A stretch of DNA of 64,000 nt from Vicugna pacos (GCF_048564905.1 NW_027328740.1:31485019-31549018), one strand, 5' to 3'. Positions 1-12,691 are shown, numbered from the stretch's first letter. Program-made: numbers and translations. The notes: a model not told the origin generated them from the letters alone.

Positions 1-891
1 AAAACTGAAGCCTAATACAGATTCATGTTCAGTCAAAGATTCCCCTCACTTACCACACTCCCTTCACCCCAGGGAAGACATAAACACAACATTTGCTGTA
101 TCTAGCGGAAGGACATCGTTTCTAGGTGTGAGCTAAGTATTCAATTTTATCTATTTCAGCCGAGACTATTTGACCTTTAAGGTGTTCACTGTTGTTCACA
201 GATTGTGAAGCTGGAGGAACTCTGATTCTAGGAGGGGCTTGCTCTTCTCGTAATGGCTTCATTGCAGCTCAGGTACTGATCCTTCAAAATGGATGCCTGA
301 GCGGAGGGAATGGAAGGGAAAGTGCTTGCTAGCTAGGCCCAACCTGGGAAAAGTTTTACCTGGGCTTGGTGAATTCTGGTCTGAATGGCTTGGGAATGCC
401 CCTTGGGACGTGTGGATTCTCACGACCACTTCCAAGAACAGTAGCGTTTTGATCATCTCTGCCATCTCTTCTCTTTCAGACGTCAGAAACGTTGGACCCA
501 TTCTTGGAGAAGAGAATTGAGGAACTTCCTCAAGTCCACGTTGGCACTCTGTATGTTTCTGCCAGTATCAGCGAGGTTCAATATGTCTCATGAATGTCTT
601 TTGAGCCTGGTATCCTCTACAGCTGTCTCCACGCCAGTATTCTCCATTGTAGCAGAACATCTCTCATCCATGTGTTCGCATCTCTCCTCAATCCGTGCAG
701 CCAGCTTTTCGGCCAGCTTGTCTTCGTGTCTCCCCTAAAGTCGACTTCACCAGGACTGGGCAAGTCTGAAAGTACCTTGGAGCCTGACCAGTAAGCTGAT
801 GACAGGCAGATCTTCCACTGTCTGCCCTTTCAGTTTCTGGAAACTGACCTGTGAACTCAGGTCTTTGGGCAGCAGCAGTATCTTGAACTTA

Positions 892-1182
892 CACAGCTTC
901 CCGGAACAAACACTTAAGCCAAGCTCCACAGAGGGCGGCAGCCCCTCCATCACACTGATCCACCCACAGAACTCTGCCCGGTTACCTAGGATCCAACAGC
1001 CACAACAAGCCTCGCGGTACACACCAACATTCCACCTGGAATCCAACCGCTAACTGCCATCCCCAATGGCTGCTGCATCTTGTCAGTGTTGGGGGAGGGG
1101 CTGCATCCGACGAGAGGTCCCTAAGGTAAATGTGATTCTACCCACTAGCGTCCCATGGGCCTTTCTTCTTCCCTCTTTCCTT
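892..1182. promoter_or_regulatory. Conserved GC-richer block of C1 with CTCF-like core at 925-938
   Basis: The block contains several CpGs and the 14-mer TCCACAGAGGGCGG. Its last ten bases fit the CTCF core YAGRKGGCRS completely, while the four preceding bases fit poorly. It is conserved in all twelve units. The match was judged by eye, and binding is not shown by the sequence. Confidence 0.35.
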
Positions 1183-2098
1183 TTGTTCAGAGCTCTATGC
1201 ACCGTACCAATGGAGGGAAGTGTGTCCCTTTTCAGTTGATGGTTTCACACGTCTTTAAACTTTCTAACAGTTCACAGTACACAGGGACCCACTAAAGGAG
1301 ACTTATGTTCCTATAATATCCGTACACCCGGAATACATATGCGTCGCCTGATTTCTGCTGAAACACCCACACTCTCAGGACATGGATCCATTGGATTCAT
1401 GGGGGCTGAAATTCCAAGAAATGAAACCAACCCCAATGTGCACTTTGCTGTCGGTCTCTTTTGCACTTAGTACACTTTGGCAGAGCTACTTGCCTTTGTT
1501 ATAGGCTTCTTACATTTCTTCTCTACGTAGCCTAGAATATGGCATTCCTTCATCCTGTTGGAAGACATACAAGTCTACATCACGGACTAGGAATCCATTT
1601 GATTCCAAATCGGCATTAGTGTTAGGTCACGATATGCTCTTATGAATCAAAATTTACGAATATGAATGCACGCTTCTGATTTCCGAATACAAGTGTGCTG
1701 AGTACATGCAAGCCACGATACTGGGTCGATGCGTTCTGAATGACCCTTGACCTCACCTTGAGTATTTTCTTTTGAATAATCATGGTTCCCTTTGTATATG
1801 TCAGCCAACCATACCATTTTGGTGCTTGTTTGTTGGTTTGATTCTTTGTTGGTCTTCTTCTCGCTTGTTTTGCAAACACGTCAGGCCATGCATCTCTCCT
1901 TTCGCTTCAAACAGAGTCAAATAAGCTGATTCACTTAAGAGAGTGCTTCCAATCACCTATGATTTCCTGCTTCCCTCTCCCATCTTTAGGGTTTTGATGT
2001 CCTCCTTAAGTTCTTCTTCTTTCTTCTCTGCCACACATGCTCTTCTTGCATTTCCAATAATGGTTTCTTCTTTCCATTCCATCTTGCTGCTTTTCTAT

Positions 2099-2754
2099 TC
2101 AGGGGAGTTTTCTCAACCTTTCTTTTAGAAAAACTTTTGAACTGCTGAATTCTTTTAAGATTTGCCGGTCTGTAGAATTCTCTAGCTCTGCCGTTATTTG
2201 AAATGGTGTTCATGTGGCATAGGCTACCCTAGGTGGCAGCATTTGGCCATTCAGGATATGGTCTGTGTCCTGGCACTCCTCCCTGTCCTGCAATATTGCT
2301 GCCGAGATATCAGCTGAAACCCCTCTGGAGGTTTCCTTGTGACTATGTTGTTTCCTCCAGGTGCATTTTAAATCACTCGGATATTCGTGAACTTTGTTGA
2401 TTTGAATCATACAGCTGCTGGTAGGTCTATTGGGATTCCACCTCCTTCGGATGCTGTGTAATTCCTGAATTCGCATAGATGATTCTTTCTTGGCTTTCAG
2501 CAAGTTTCAGTCTGATTTTTCTACAGATAAATTTTCAGACACTTTTTGTTTCTTTATCTCTTGCTTTTCCATCTGGGACTCATGATTTCTATTCTTTCAT
2601 GCCCTGTCTTAACCCAGGGTTCAACTGCAATGTTTTCATTTGTTTGCACTTGCTTTCCTATGTCTGCTTCTGACCGAGGTTTTTCTCTTCCCCTGTCTTC
2701 ACAGTCATTCACGCGTCCCTCTGCATTATCTAGTCTGCTAAGGACTGAATTTTA
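2099..2754 (-). mobile_element. LINE-1 ORF1 fossil in C1 (coiled-coil end, RNA-binding and C-terminal domains)
   Basis: Read on the minus strand, the translation follows the order of an L1 ORF1 protein: a short coiled-coil end (LDNAEGRVNDCEDRG, compare L1 NNRxxDxEDRI), a degraded hinge, NPNRPTSSCMIQINKV (compare RPTPRHIIIKxxKV of the RRM), SADISAAILQDREE (compare SADFSAETLQARRE), PPRVAYA (compare PRILYPA), then ELENSTDRQILKEF (compare EIKxFxDKQKLREF) and a terminal stop at about 2099-2101. ORF1p is the trimeric RNA chaperone of L1. This copy is dead: relative to C12 it has a frame change near 2590 and an in-frame stop near 2507, and the 97-residue open stretch is 2210-2503. No ORF2 follows. 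Confidence 0.85.
2226..2239 (+). promoter_or_regulatory. CTCF-like motif in C1 (inside L1 fossil)
   Basis: ACCCTAGGTGGCAG matches 12 of 14 positions of CCASYAGRKGGCRS, including the whole core from the S onward. It has the same orientation as the core near offset 925. Confidence 0.35.
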
Positions 2755-3000
2755 GCCCTGATATTATCACAACCATTGAGTTTCCTGATATTTTTGGCTC
2801 GTGTTGAGACTTTCTCTTCCCCTTTTCTGGTATTCTGCCTTTTGTGATTCTGAGACACTGGTGTTCTTCAGTGTTTTCCTGACCTTCATTTTCAACACTT
2901 GTTCTGGATAGCGTTTTGCAGACTAGTTGTTTGAAAGCTTATCTTTTGCGCCTTCAATATCTTTGGAACTGAAAATGGTACTTCCTGTTTCTTTTACTGT
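2755..3000 (-). mobile_element. Probable decayed N-terminal coiled-coil part of the L1 ORF1 fossil, C1
   Basis: Minus-strand translations give short K/E/Q-rich pieces in several frames (for example LKMKVRKTLKNTSVSESQKA) directly ahead of the recognisable coiled-coil end. This fits an eroded L1 ORF1 coiled coil, but no family motif is left. It recurs at the same offset in each unit. Confidence 0.35.
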
Positions 3001-3479
3001 TCTTCTTCATCTCTACTGGTCAGGTAATATCAGGTATCTAATGTAGACTTCTAGGGCTTTGTTAATTGAAAATTTTAGACTCTTGTCTCTACGCAATTCC
3101 ATGGGATTTCTGTGAGGACAATTTCTCCTAGGCATTGATGCCATAACCTGTACCTGTGTGTGTTGTTTGGTATATCTCCAATTGCTGGTGTTGCATTAGT
3201 TGTGATGAACAACCCATTCTACTTCGATTAGCATAACTTCATTTTGATTATACTTATCTCACACTTCTGAAAGTGCACAGGACACTTCCTCTTGTGGAAA
3301 TGAAGCTTCTAAAAGTTCTCAGCTCTGCATTCTTCTCTATGTCATTTTGGAGTGTTTCCAAAACAGCAAACTGAGAGTGCTCTTCTGCTTTTTATTGCCA
3401 CGGGAATGTCCCAATGAAATGAGTTCTTTCCAGAGCTTCTCTGTCTACAGAAACACCAGTGGAAGCATATCTATGGATG

Positions 3480-4450
3480 TCACATATCAGGGCCTGCTGG
3501 AATGATCCCGCAGACCTTCCTTGTTGTCCTAGGTGCCGTACCGTGCCGATGCCATCCAAAATGTAGCATCCGCTTTTGGGAGATAGTGCTGAAGGGAATG
3601 CTTCCTCTTCTCGCGCTGTGGACTTGGACCACTCTCCCTTGTCCTCTCATCCTTGTGGCACGGGTGCACGAAGGCAACCACGGAGTTGTTGCGCATCCTG
3701 TGACTCAAACCAAACCATAATCCCAGCCCAGGTTATGAATGTAGCATATCCTAAGGCTTTTCATTCTGATTTCAAATTCAAGGCCCCCTGGATCCCTCAG
3801 ACCAGATGCACGATATCTCTGATTCAGCCCCACACGTGCTCTATTGGCAAAATTCCCAATTGGTCCCTGGTCCTGCAGATGTACTGGGTGTGGCCATGGG
3901 ACATATCGGTAATCGCAACCGCGCGACCAGTGTGGTTGATTTATTATTGGTACACAGTTCGGTTTGCTCTCTTGATTCGACCCACCACATCCCACAATGC
4001 ACTCCAGATCCCTGAGACTCAGCGTGTGCCATCATCCGTAGCTCTATGCCTCACTGACCATTGCCTCTGCTACCTCAAATTTGGCAGCTTGGATCTTGGT
4101 CTCAGAATTAACTGTGGGGATATTTTGCGCTGGTTTCTTTGAGTTCTCTCAGCCAAGCATCTGCTGTGCACTCTTGTAAATCTCAGCACATCACCTTCAA
4201 ACCCATGTCTCCTGTCCGCTTGAGAGTGTGCGTCCAAGTTAAACAGAGTTTCACCCTTGTTGCTCCATCACCAGGGGTCCGAACCTGCACTGGTTTCCAT
4301 TCCCTGCTTTGCCTTCTCCTGCTTCCAGGTGTCCTGAGGCCTCATCCTGTCTTTGGGAGTAACAGACCTCTCTTCGGCCAGTGTCCTATGCTAAGGGCTG
4401 GGTGAGTGGATGTTTCCATTGCTCTGTACATGGGAGCGAGTGAGTGCAGG
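3480..4450 (-). other. GC-richer segment upstream (minus strand) of the L1 ORF1 fossil, C1
   Basis: This ~1-kb segment is visibly richer in G and C than its flanks. It lies on the 5' side of the minus-strand ORF1 fossil, where an L1 5'UTR would sit. I do not recognise a specific L1 5'UTR family, so the assignment is positional only. A 188-codon plus-strand run without stops (3576-4142) crosses it but is broken in C8 and C10. The segment recurs in every unit at the same offset. Confidence 0.3.
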
Positions 4451-6187
4451 TTGCACTTCTTCTCTGCCAACTGGGCATCGATGAATCAACACTATCCAGA
4501 TACATTTCACAGAAATGTGATATTTGCTTAGCTCTTTGTTTCTATACAGCCGTGGTGGGAGGGATTGTCCGAAGACAACTATTTTGACATTGTGTTGATA
4601 TCCCATTTGCAGTCTTTAAGAAGTTTAACAGAACTCATTTACATGTTTTGGGAGTTATACGAAAATGGAGTTATTTTTTGAAACACACTAAATCGACCTA
4701 GAAGCCAGACTTGTCAATTTTGGTAACATTGTGTCAGCTCTACGGAAAAGCTAGACAGATAGAATGCAAACTAGCAGTCCAAACTGTTCAAGGGGTCATG
4801 TCAGCTCTTAACGGTTGAAGCCTCCGAACACAACAGGAACCATGAAATAACTATTTAAAATATGAAATAACCCCCAACCTTGGATATACTTGTGCATGTG
4901 ATGCCCTTTACTCCCAATGACACCTACTGGCCAATGTTGGCATTTCAAGGAGTAACATCCCTCTCTAGTAAATTACTAGAGAAAACAAAACAAATATATA
5001 CATTTAGGTTGAATCCAAAAGCACCTTGAGGCATTAGAGCTATGAGAACCCTGCCTCAGCTATGGTAGTCTATTGAGAACCAGGTGTTCTTCTATCAGTG
5101 ATGAGAACGCTTAATCATCCGATCATGTTTGGTAAAGCCATTTAACGCAACCAAGTTGCACCCGCATGATATAGTGCCCACGGGGGCTTGACTCAAGTGA
5201 AAGACGATCAACATAAGCTGTGTCTTTAATATCATTGGCGACTTTTACAGTACAGTTCACTTTCTGACTTGTACTATTTACCTATACTGTCTGGAAAAAC
5301 TGAGGCCTAATACAGATTCAAGTTCAGTCAAAGATTCCCCTCACTTACCACACTCCCTTCACCCCAGGGAAGACATAAAAACAACATTTGCTGAATCTAG
5401 CGGAAGGCCATCGTTTCTAGGTTTGAGCTAAGTATTCAATTCCTATCTATTTCAGCCGAGACTATTTGACCTTTAAGGAGTTCACTGTTGTTCACAGATT
5501 GTGAAGCTGGAGGAACTCTGATTCTAGGAGGGGCTTGCTCTTCTCGTAATGGCTTCATTGCAGCTCAGGTACTGATCCTTCAAAATGGATGCCTGAGCGG
5601 AGGGGATGGAAGGGCAAGTGCTTGCTAGCTAGGCCCAACCTGGGAAAAGATTTACCTGGGCTTGGTGAATTCTGGTCTGAATGGCTTGGGAATGCCCCTT
5701 GGGACGTGTGGATTCTCACGACCACTTCCAAGAACTGTAGCGTTTTGATCATCTCTGCCATCTCTTCTCTTTCAGACGTCAGAAACGTTGGACCCATTCT
5801 TGGAGAAGAGAATTGAGGAACTTCCTCAAGTCCACGTTGGCACTCCGTATGTTTCTGCCAGTATCAGCGAGGTTCAATATGTCTCATGAATGTCTTTTGA
5901 GCCTGGTATCCTCTACAGCTGTCTCCACGCCAGTATTCTCCATTGTAGCAGAACATCTCTCATCCATCTGTTCGCATCTCTCCTCAATCCGTGCAGCCAG
6001 CTTTTCGGCCAGCTTCTCTTCGTGTCTCCCCTAAAGTCGACTTCACCAGGACTGGGCAAGTCTGTAAGTAACTTGGAGCCAGACCAGTAAGCTGATGACA
6101 GGCAGATCTTCCACTGTCTGCCCTTTCAGTTTCTGGAATCTGACCTGTGAACTCAGGTCTTTGGGCAGCAGCAGTATCTCGAACTTA

Positions 6188-6478
6188 CACAGCTTCCCGG
6201 ACCAAACACTTAAGCCAAGCTCCACAGAGGGCGGCAGCCCCTCCATCACACTGATCCACCCACAGAACTCTGCCCGGTTACCTAGGATCCAACAGCCACA
6301 ACAAGCCTCGCGGTACACACCAACATTCCACCTGGAATCCAACCGCTAACTGCCATCCCCAATGGCTGCTGCATCTTGTCAGTGTTGGGGGAGGGGCTGC
6401 ATCCGACGAGAGGTCCCTAAGGTAAATGTGATTCTACCCACTAGCGTCCCATGGGCCTTTCTTCTTCCCTCTTTCCTT
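6188..6478. promoter_or_regulatory. Conserved block of C2, CTCF-like core 6221-6234
   Basis: Core identical to C1; one leader-side subtype difference (acacttaag) just before it. Confidence 0.33.
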
Positions 6479-7394
6479 TTGTTCAGAGCTCTATGCACCG
6501 TACCAATGGAGGGAAGTGTGTCCCTTTTCAGTTGATGGTTTCACACGTCTTTAAACTTTCTAACAGTTCACAGTACACAGGGACCCACTAAAGGAGACTT
6601 ATGTTCCTATAATATCCGTACACCCGGAATACATATGCGTCGCCTGATTTCTGCTGAAACACCCACACTCTCAGGACATGGATCCATTGGATTCATGGGG
6701 GCTGAAATTCCAAGAAATGAAACCAACCCCAATGTGCACTTTGCTGTCGGTCTCTTTTGCACTTAGTACACTTTGGCAGAGCTACTTGCCTTTGTTATAG
6801 GCTTCTTACATTTCTTCTCTACGTAGCCTAGAATATGGCATTCCTTCATCCTGTTGGAAGACATACAAGTCTACATCACGGACTAGGAATCCATTTGATT
6901 CCAAATCGGCATTAGTGTTAGGTCACGATATGCTCTTATGAATCAAAATTTACGAATATGAATGCACGCTTCTGATTTCCGAATACAAGTGTGCTGAGTA
7001 CATGCAAGCCACGATACTGGGTCGATGCGTTCTGAATGACCCTTGACCTCACCTTGAGTATTTTCTTTTGAATAATCATGGTTCCCTTTGTATATGTCAG
7101 CCAACCATACCATTTTGGTGCTTGTTTGTTGGTTTGATTCTTTGTTGGTCTTCTTCTCGCTTGTTTTGCAAACACGTCAGGCCATGCATCTCTCCTTTCG
7201 CTTCAAACAGAGTCAAATAAGCTGATTCACTTAAGAGAGTGCTTCCAATCACCTATGATTTCCTGCTTCCCTCTCCCATCTTTAGGGTTTTGATGTCCTC
7301 CTTAAGTTCTTCTTCTTTCTTCTCTGCCACACATGCTCTTCTTGCATTTCCAATAATGGTTTCTTCTTTCCATTCCATCTTGCTGCTTTTCTAT

Positions 7395-8050
7395 TCAGGG
7401 GAGTTTTCTCAACCTTTCTTTTAGAAAAACTTTTGAACTGCTGAATTCTTTTAAGATTTGCCGGTCTGTAGAATTCTCTAGCTCTGCCGTTATTTGAAAT
7501 GGTGTTCATGTGGCATAGGCTACCCTAGGTGGCAGCATTTGGCCATTCAGGATATGGTCTGTGTCCTGGCACTCCTCCCTGTCCTGCAATATTGCTGCCG
7601 AGATATCAGCTGAAACCCCTCTGGAGGTTTCCTTGTGACTATGTTGTTTCCTCCAGGTGCATTTTAAATCACTCGGATATTCGTGAACTTTGTTGATTTG
7701 AATCATACAGCTGCTGGTAGGTCTATTGGGATTCCACCTCCTTCGGATGCTGTGTAATTCCTGAATTCGCATAGATGATTCTTTCTTGGCTTTCAGCAAG
7801 TTTCAGTCTGATTTTTCTACAGATAAATTTTCAGACACTTTTTGTTTCTTTATCTCTTGCTTTTCCATCTGGGACTCATGATTTCTATTCTTTCATGCCC
7901 TGTCTTAACCCAGGGTTCAACTGCAATGTTTTCATTTGTTTGCACTTGCTTTCCTATGTCTGCTTCTGACCGAGGTTTTTCTCTTCCCCTGTCTTCACAG
8001 TCATTCACGCGTCCCTCTGCATTATCTAGTCTGCTAAGGACTGAATTTTA
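7395..8050 (-). mobile_element. LINE-1 ORF1 fossil in C2
   Basis: Same content as in C1, with no protein-level difference in the open stretch 7506-7799. It was carried along by unit duplication, not by a new insertion. Confidence 0.84.
7522..7535 (+). promoter_or_regulatory. CTCF-like motif in C2
   Basis: Same 14-mer as in C1. Confidence 0.33.
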
Positions 8051-11000
8051 GCCCTGATATTATCACAACCATTGAGTTTCCTGATATTTTTGGCTCGTGT
8101 TGAGACTTTCTCTTCCCCTTTTCTGGTATTCTGCCTTTTGTGATTCTGAGACACTGGTGTTCTTCAGTGTTTTCCTGACCTTCATTTTCAACACTTGTTC
8201 TGGATAGCGTTTTGCAGACTAGTTGTTTGAAAGCTTATCTTTTGCGCCTTCAATATCTTTGGAACTGAAAATGGTACTTCCTGTTTCTTTTACTGTTCTT
8301 CTTCATCTCTACTGGTCAGGTAATATCAGGTATCTAATGTAGACTTCTAGGGCTTTGTTAATTGAAAATTTTAGACTCTTGTCTCTACGCAATTCCATGG
8401 GATTTCTGTGAGGACAATTTCTCCTAGGCATTGATGCCATAACCTGTACCTGTGTGTGTTGTTTGGTATATCTCCAATTGCTGGTGTTGCATTAGTTGTG
8501 ATGAACAACCCATTCTACTTCGATTAGCATAACTTCATTTTGATTATACTTATCTCACACTTCTGAAAGTGCACAGGACACTTCCTCTTGTGGAAATGAA
8601 GCTTCTAAAAGTTCTCAGCTCTGCATTCTTCTCTATGTCATTTTGGAGTGTTTCCAAAACAGCAAACTGAGAGTGCTCTTCTGCTTTTTATTGCCACGGG
8701 AATGTCCCAATGAAATGAGTTCTTTCCAGAGCTTCTCTGTCTACAGAAACACCAGTGGAAGCATATCTATGGATGTCACATATCAGGGCCTGCTGGAATG
8801 ATCCCGCAGACCTTCCTTGTTGTCCTAGGTGCCGTACCGTGCCGGTGCCATCCAAAATGTAGCATCCGCTTTTGGGAGATAGTGCTGAAGGGAATGCTTC
8901 CTCTTCTCGCGCTGTGGACTTGGACCACTCTTCCTTGTCCTCTCATCCTTGTGGCACGGGTGCACGAAGGCAACCACAGAGTTGTTGCGCATCCTGTGAC
9001 TCAAACCAAACCATAATCCCAGCCCAGGTTATGAATGTAGCATATCCTAAGGCTTTTCATTCTGATTTCAAATTCAAGGCCCCCTGGATCCCTCAGACCA
9101 GATGCACGATATCTCTGATTCAGCCCCACACGTGCTCTATTGGCAAAATTCCCAATTGGTCCCTGGTCCTGCAGATGTACTGGGTGTGGCCATGGGACAT
9201 ATCGGTAATCGCAACCGCGCGACCAGTGTGGTTGATTTATTATTGGTACACAGTTCAGTTTGCTCTCTTGATTCGACCCACCACATCCCACAACGCACTC
9301 CAGATCCCTGAGACTCAGCGTGTGCCATCATCCGTAGCTCTATGCCTCACTGACCATTGCCTCTGCTACCTCAAATTTGGCAGCTTGGATCTTGGTCTCA
9401 GAATTAACTGTGGGGATATTTTGCGCTGGTTTCTTTGAGTTCTCTCAGCCAAGCATCTGCTGTGCACTCTTGTAAATCTCAGCACATCACCTTCAAACCC
9501 ATGTCTCCTGTCCGCTTGAGAGTGTGCGTCCAAGTTAAACAGAGTTTCACCCTTGTTGCTCCATCACCAGGGGTCCGAACCTGCACTGGTTTCCATTCCC
9601 TGCTTTGCCTTCTCCTGCTTCCAGGTGTCCTGAGGCCTCATCCTGTCTTTGGGAGTAACAGACCTCTCTTCGGCCAGTGTCCTATGCTAAGGGCTGGGTG
9701 AGTGGATGTTTCCATTGCTCTGTACATGGGAGCGAGTGAGTGCAGGTTGCACTTCTTCTCTGCCAACTGGGCATCGATGAATCAACACTATCCAGATACA
9801 TTTCACAGAAATGTGATATTTGCTTAGCTCTTTGTTTCTATACAGCCGTGGTGGGAGGGATTGTCCGAAGACAACTATTTTGACATTGTGTTGATATCCC
9901 ATTTGCAGTCTTTAAGAAGTTTAACAGAACTCATTTACATGTTTTGGGAGTTATACGAAAATGGAGTTATTTTTTGAAACACACTAAATCGACCTAGAAG
10001 CCAGACTTGTCAATTTTGGTAACATTGTGTCAGCTCTACGGAAAAGCTAGACAGATAGAATGCAAACTAGCAGTCCTAACTGTTCAAGGGGTCATGTCAG
10101 CTCTTAACGGTTGAAGCCTCCGAACACAACAGGAACCATGAAATAACTATTTAAAATATGAAATAACCCCCAACCTTGGATATACTTGTGCATGTGATGC
10201 CCTTTACTCCCAATGACACCTACTGGCCAATGTTGGCATTTCAAGGAGTAACATCCCTCTCTAGGAAATTACTAGAGAAAACAAAACAAATATATACATT
10301 TAGGTTTGAATCCAAAAGCACCTTGAGGCATTAGAGCTATGAGAACCCTGCCTCAGCTATGGTAGTCTATTGAGAACCAGGTGTTCTTCTATCAGTGATG
10401 AGAACGCTTAATCATCCGATCATGTTTGGTAAAGCCATTTAACGCAACCAAGTTGCACCCGCATGATATAGTGCCCACGGGGGCTTGACTCAAGTGAAAG
10501 ACGATCCACATAAGCTGTGTCTTTAATGTCATTGGCGACTTTTACAGTTCAGTTCACTTTCTGACTTGTACTATTTACCTTCACTGTCTTGAAAAACTGA
10601 AGCCTAATACAGATTCATGTTCAGTCAAAGATTCCCCTCACTTACCACACTCCCTTCACCCCAGGGAAGACATAAACACAACATTTGCTGAATCTAGCGG
10701 AAGGACATCGTTTCTAGGTGTGAGCTAAGTATTCAATTTTATCTATTTCAGCCGAGACTATTTGACCTTTAAGGTGTTCACTGTTGTTCACAGAGAGTGA
10801 AGCTGGAGGAACTCTGATTCTAGGAGGGGCTTGCTCTTCTCGTAATGGCTTCATTGCAGCTCAGGTACTGATCCTTCAAAATGGATGCCTGAGTGGAGGG
10901 GAGGCAAGGGCAAGTGCTCACTAGCTAGGCCCAAACCTGGGAAAAGGCTTACCTGGGCTTGTTGAATTTTGGTCTGAATGGCTTGGGAATGCCCCTTGGG

Positions 11001-11484
11001 ACGTGTGGATTCTCACGACCTCTTCCAAGAACAGGAGCGTTTTGATCATCTCTGCCATTTCTTCTCCTTCAGACGTCAGGGACCTTGGACCCGTTTTTGG
11101 AGAAGAGAATTGAGGAACTTCCTCAAGTCCACGTTGGCACTCCGTATGTTTCTGCCTGTATCAGTGAGTTTCAATATGTCTCATGAATGTCTTTTGAGCC
11201 TGGTATCCTCTACAGCTGTCTCCACGCCAGTATTCTCCATTGTAGCAGAACATCTCTCATCCATGTGTTCGCATCTCTCCTCAATCCGTGCAGCCAGCTT
11301 ATCGGCCAGCTTGTCTTCGTGTCTCCCCTAAAGTCGACTTCACCAGGACTGGGCAAGTCTGAAAGTACCTCGGAGCCTGACCAGTAAGCTGATGACAGGC
11401 AGATCTTCCACTGTCTGCCCTTTCAGGTTCTGGAAACTGACCTGTGACCTCAGGTCTTTGGGCAGCAGCAGTATCTCGAACTTA

Positions 11485-11775
11485 CACAGCTTCCCGGACC
11501 AAAGACCTAAGCCAAGCTCCACAGAGGGCGGCAGCCCCTCCATCACACTGATCCACCCACAGAACTCTGCCCGGTTACCTAGGATCCAACAGCCACAACA
11601 AGCCTCGCGGTACACACCAACATTCCACCTGGAATCCAACCGCTAACTGCCATCCCCAATGGCTGCTGCATCTTGTCAGTGTTGGGGGAGGGGCTGCATC
11701 CGACGAGAGGTTCCTAAGGTAAATGTGATTCTACCCACTAGCGTCCCATGGGCCTTTCTTCTTCCCTCTTTCCTT
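11485..11775. promoter_or_regulatory. Conserved block of C3, CTCF-like core 11518-11531
   Basis: Core identical; type B marker agacctaag precedes it. Confidence 0.33.
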
Positions 11776-12691
11776 TTGTTCAGAGCTCTATGCACCGTAC
11801 CAATGGAGGGAAGTGTGTCCCTTTTCAGTTGATGGTTTCACACGTCTTTAAACTTTCTAACAGTTCACAGTACACAGGGACCCACTAAAGGAGACTTATG
11901 TTCCTATAATATCCGTACACCCGGAATACATATGCGTCGCCTGATTTCTGCTGAAACACCCACACTCTCAGGACATGGATCCATTGGATTCATGGGGGCT
12001 GAAATTCCAAGAAATGAAACCAACCCCAATGTGCACTTTGCTGTCGGTCTCTTTTGCACTTAGTACACTTTGGCAGAGCTACTTGCCTTTGTTATAGGCT
12101 TCTTACATTTCTTCTCTACGTAGCCTAGAATATGGCATTCCTTCATCCTGTTGGAAGACATACAAGTCTACATCACGGACTAGGAATCCATTTGATTCCA
12201 AATCGGCATTAGTGTTAGGTCACGATATGCTCTTATGAATCAAAATTTACGAATATGAATGCACGCTTCTGATTTCCGAATACAAGTGTGCTGAGTACAT
12301 GCAAGCCACGATACTGGGTCGATGCGTTCTGAATGACCCTTGACCTCACCTTGAGTATTTTCTTTTGAATAATCATGGTTCCCTTTGTATATGTCAGCCA
12401 ACCATACCATTTTGGTGCTTGTTTGTTGGTTTGATTCTTTGTTGGTCTTCTTCTCGCTTGTTTTGCAAACACGTCAGGCCATGCATCTCTCCTTTCGCTT
12501 CAAACAGAGTCAAATAAGCTGATTCACTTAAGAGAGTGCTTCCAATCACCTATGATTTCCTGCTTCCCTCTCCCATCTTTAGGGTTTTGATGTCCTCCTT
12601 AAGTTCTTCTTCTTTCTTCTCTGCCACACATGCTCTTCTTGCATTTCCAATAATGGTTTCTTCTTTCCATTCCATCTTGCTGCTTTTCTAT

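Larger units (their letters stand above)
1..5295. repeat. Repeat unit C1 (mosaic leader, canonical body)
   Basis: This is the reference unit for offsets. The first ~200 bases match the leader of C3-C7 (type B). From about 204 the sequence switches to the type A leader shared with C2, C8 and C10, so the unit looks recombinant. Offsets 1-890 hold no recognised element. About 890-1182 is the conserved GC-richer block. 1183-2098 is AT-richer with nothing recognised. 2099-2754 is the minus-strand L1 ORF1 fossil. 2755-3000 looks like its decayed continuation. 3000-3480 is unassigned. 3480-4450 is GC-richer. 4450-5295 is AT-rich and unassigned. Confidence 0.95.
5296..10592. repeat. Repeat unit C2 (type A leader, canonical body)
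   Basis: The 5297-bp unit is nearly identical to C1 from about offset 1080 onward. Its type A leader begins before the unit start, at about 5211 in the tail of C1, so variant blocks cross the arbitrary unit boundary. It shares an A at 9257 with C3 (14554) and C4 (19851), where C1, C5, C6, C7 and C9 have G. Confidence 0.95.

Noticed and set aside
799-1053. 84-codon plus-strand open frame over the conserved block
   Set aside because: C12 lacks its start codon and has a stop in the middle, and C7 is shortened, so it is not a conserved gene.
1081-1110. G-quadruplex near tgttgggggaggggctg
   Set aside because: There are only two adjacent runs of G and no four runs within a short span, so it does not meet the usual pattern.
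3576-4142. 188-codon plus-strand open frame in most units
   Set aside because: It is broken in C8 and C10, residue differences between C1 and C12 are about twice the base divergence expected under constraint, and it lies antisense in a GC-richer segment where stop codons are rarer.
10978-11331. 117-codon plus-strand open frame in type B units
   Set aside because: It exists only because type B leaders lack a stop found in type A. It is absent as such in C1, C2, C8, C10 and C12, and no domain or signal is recognised.
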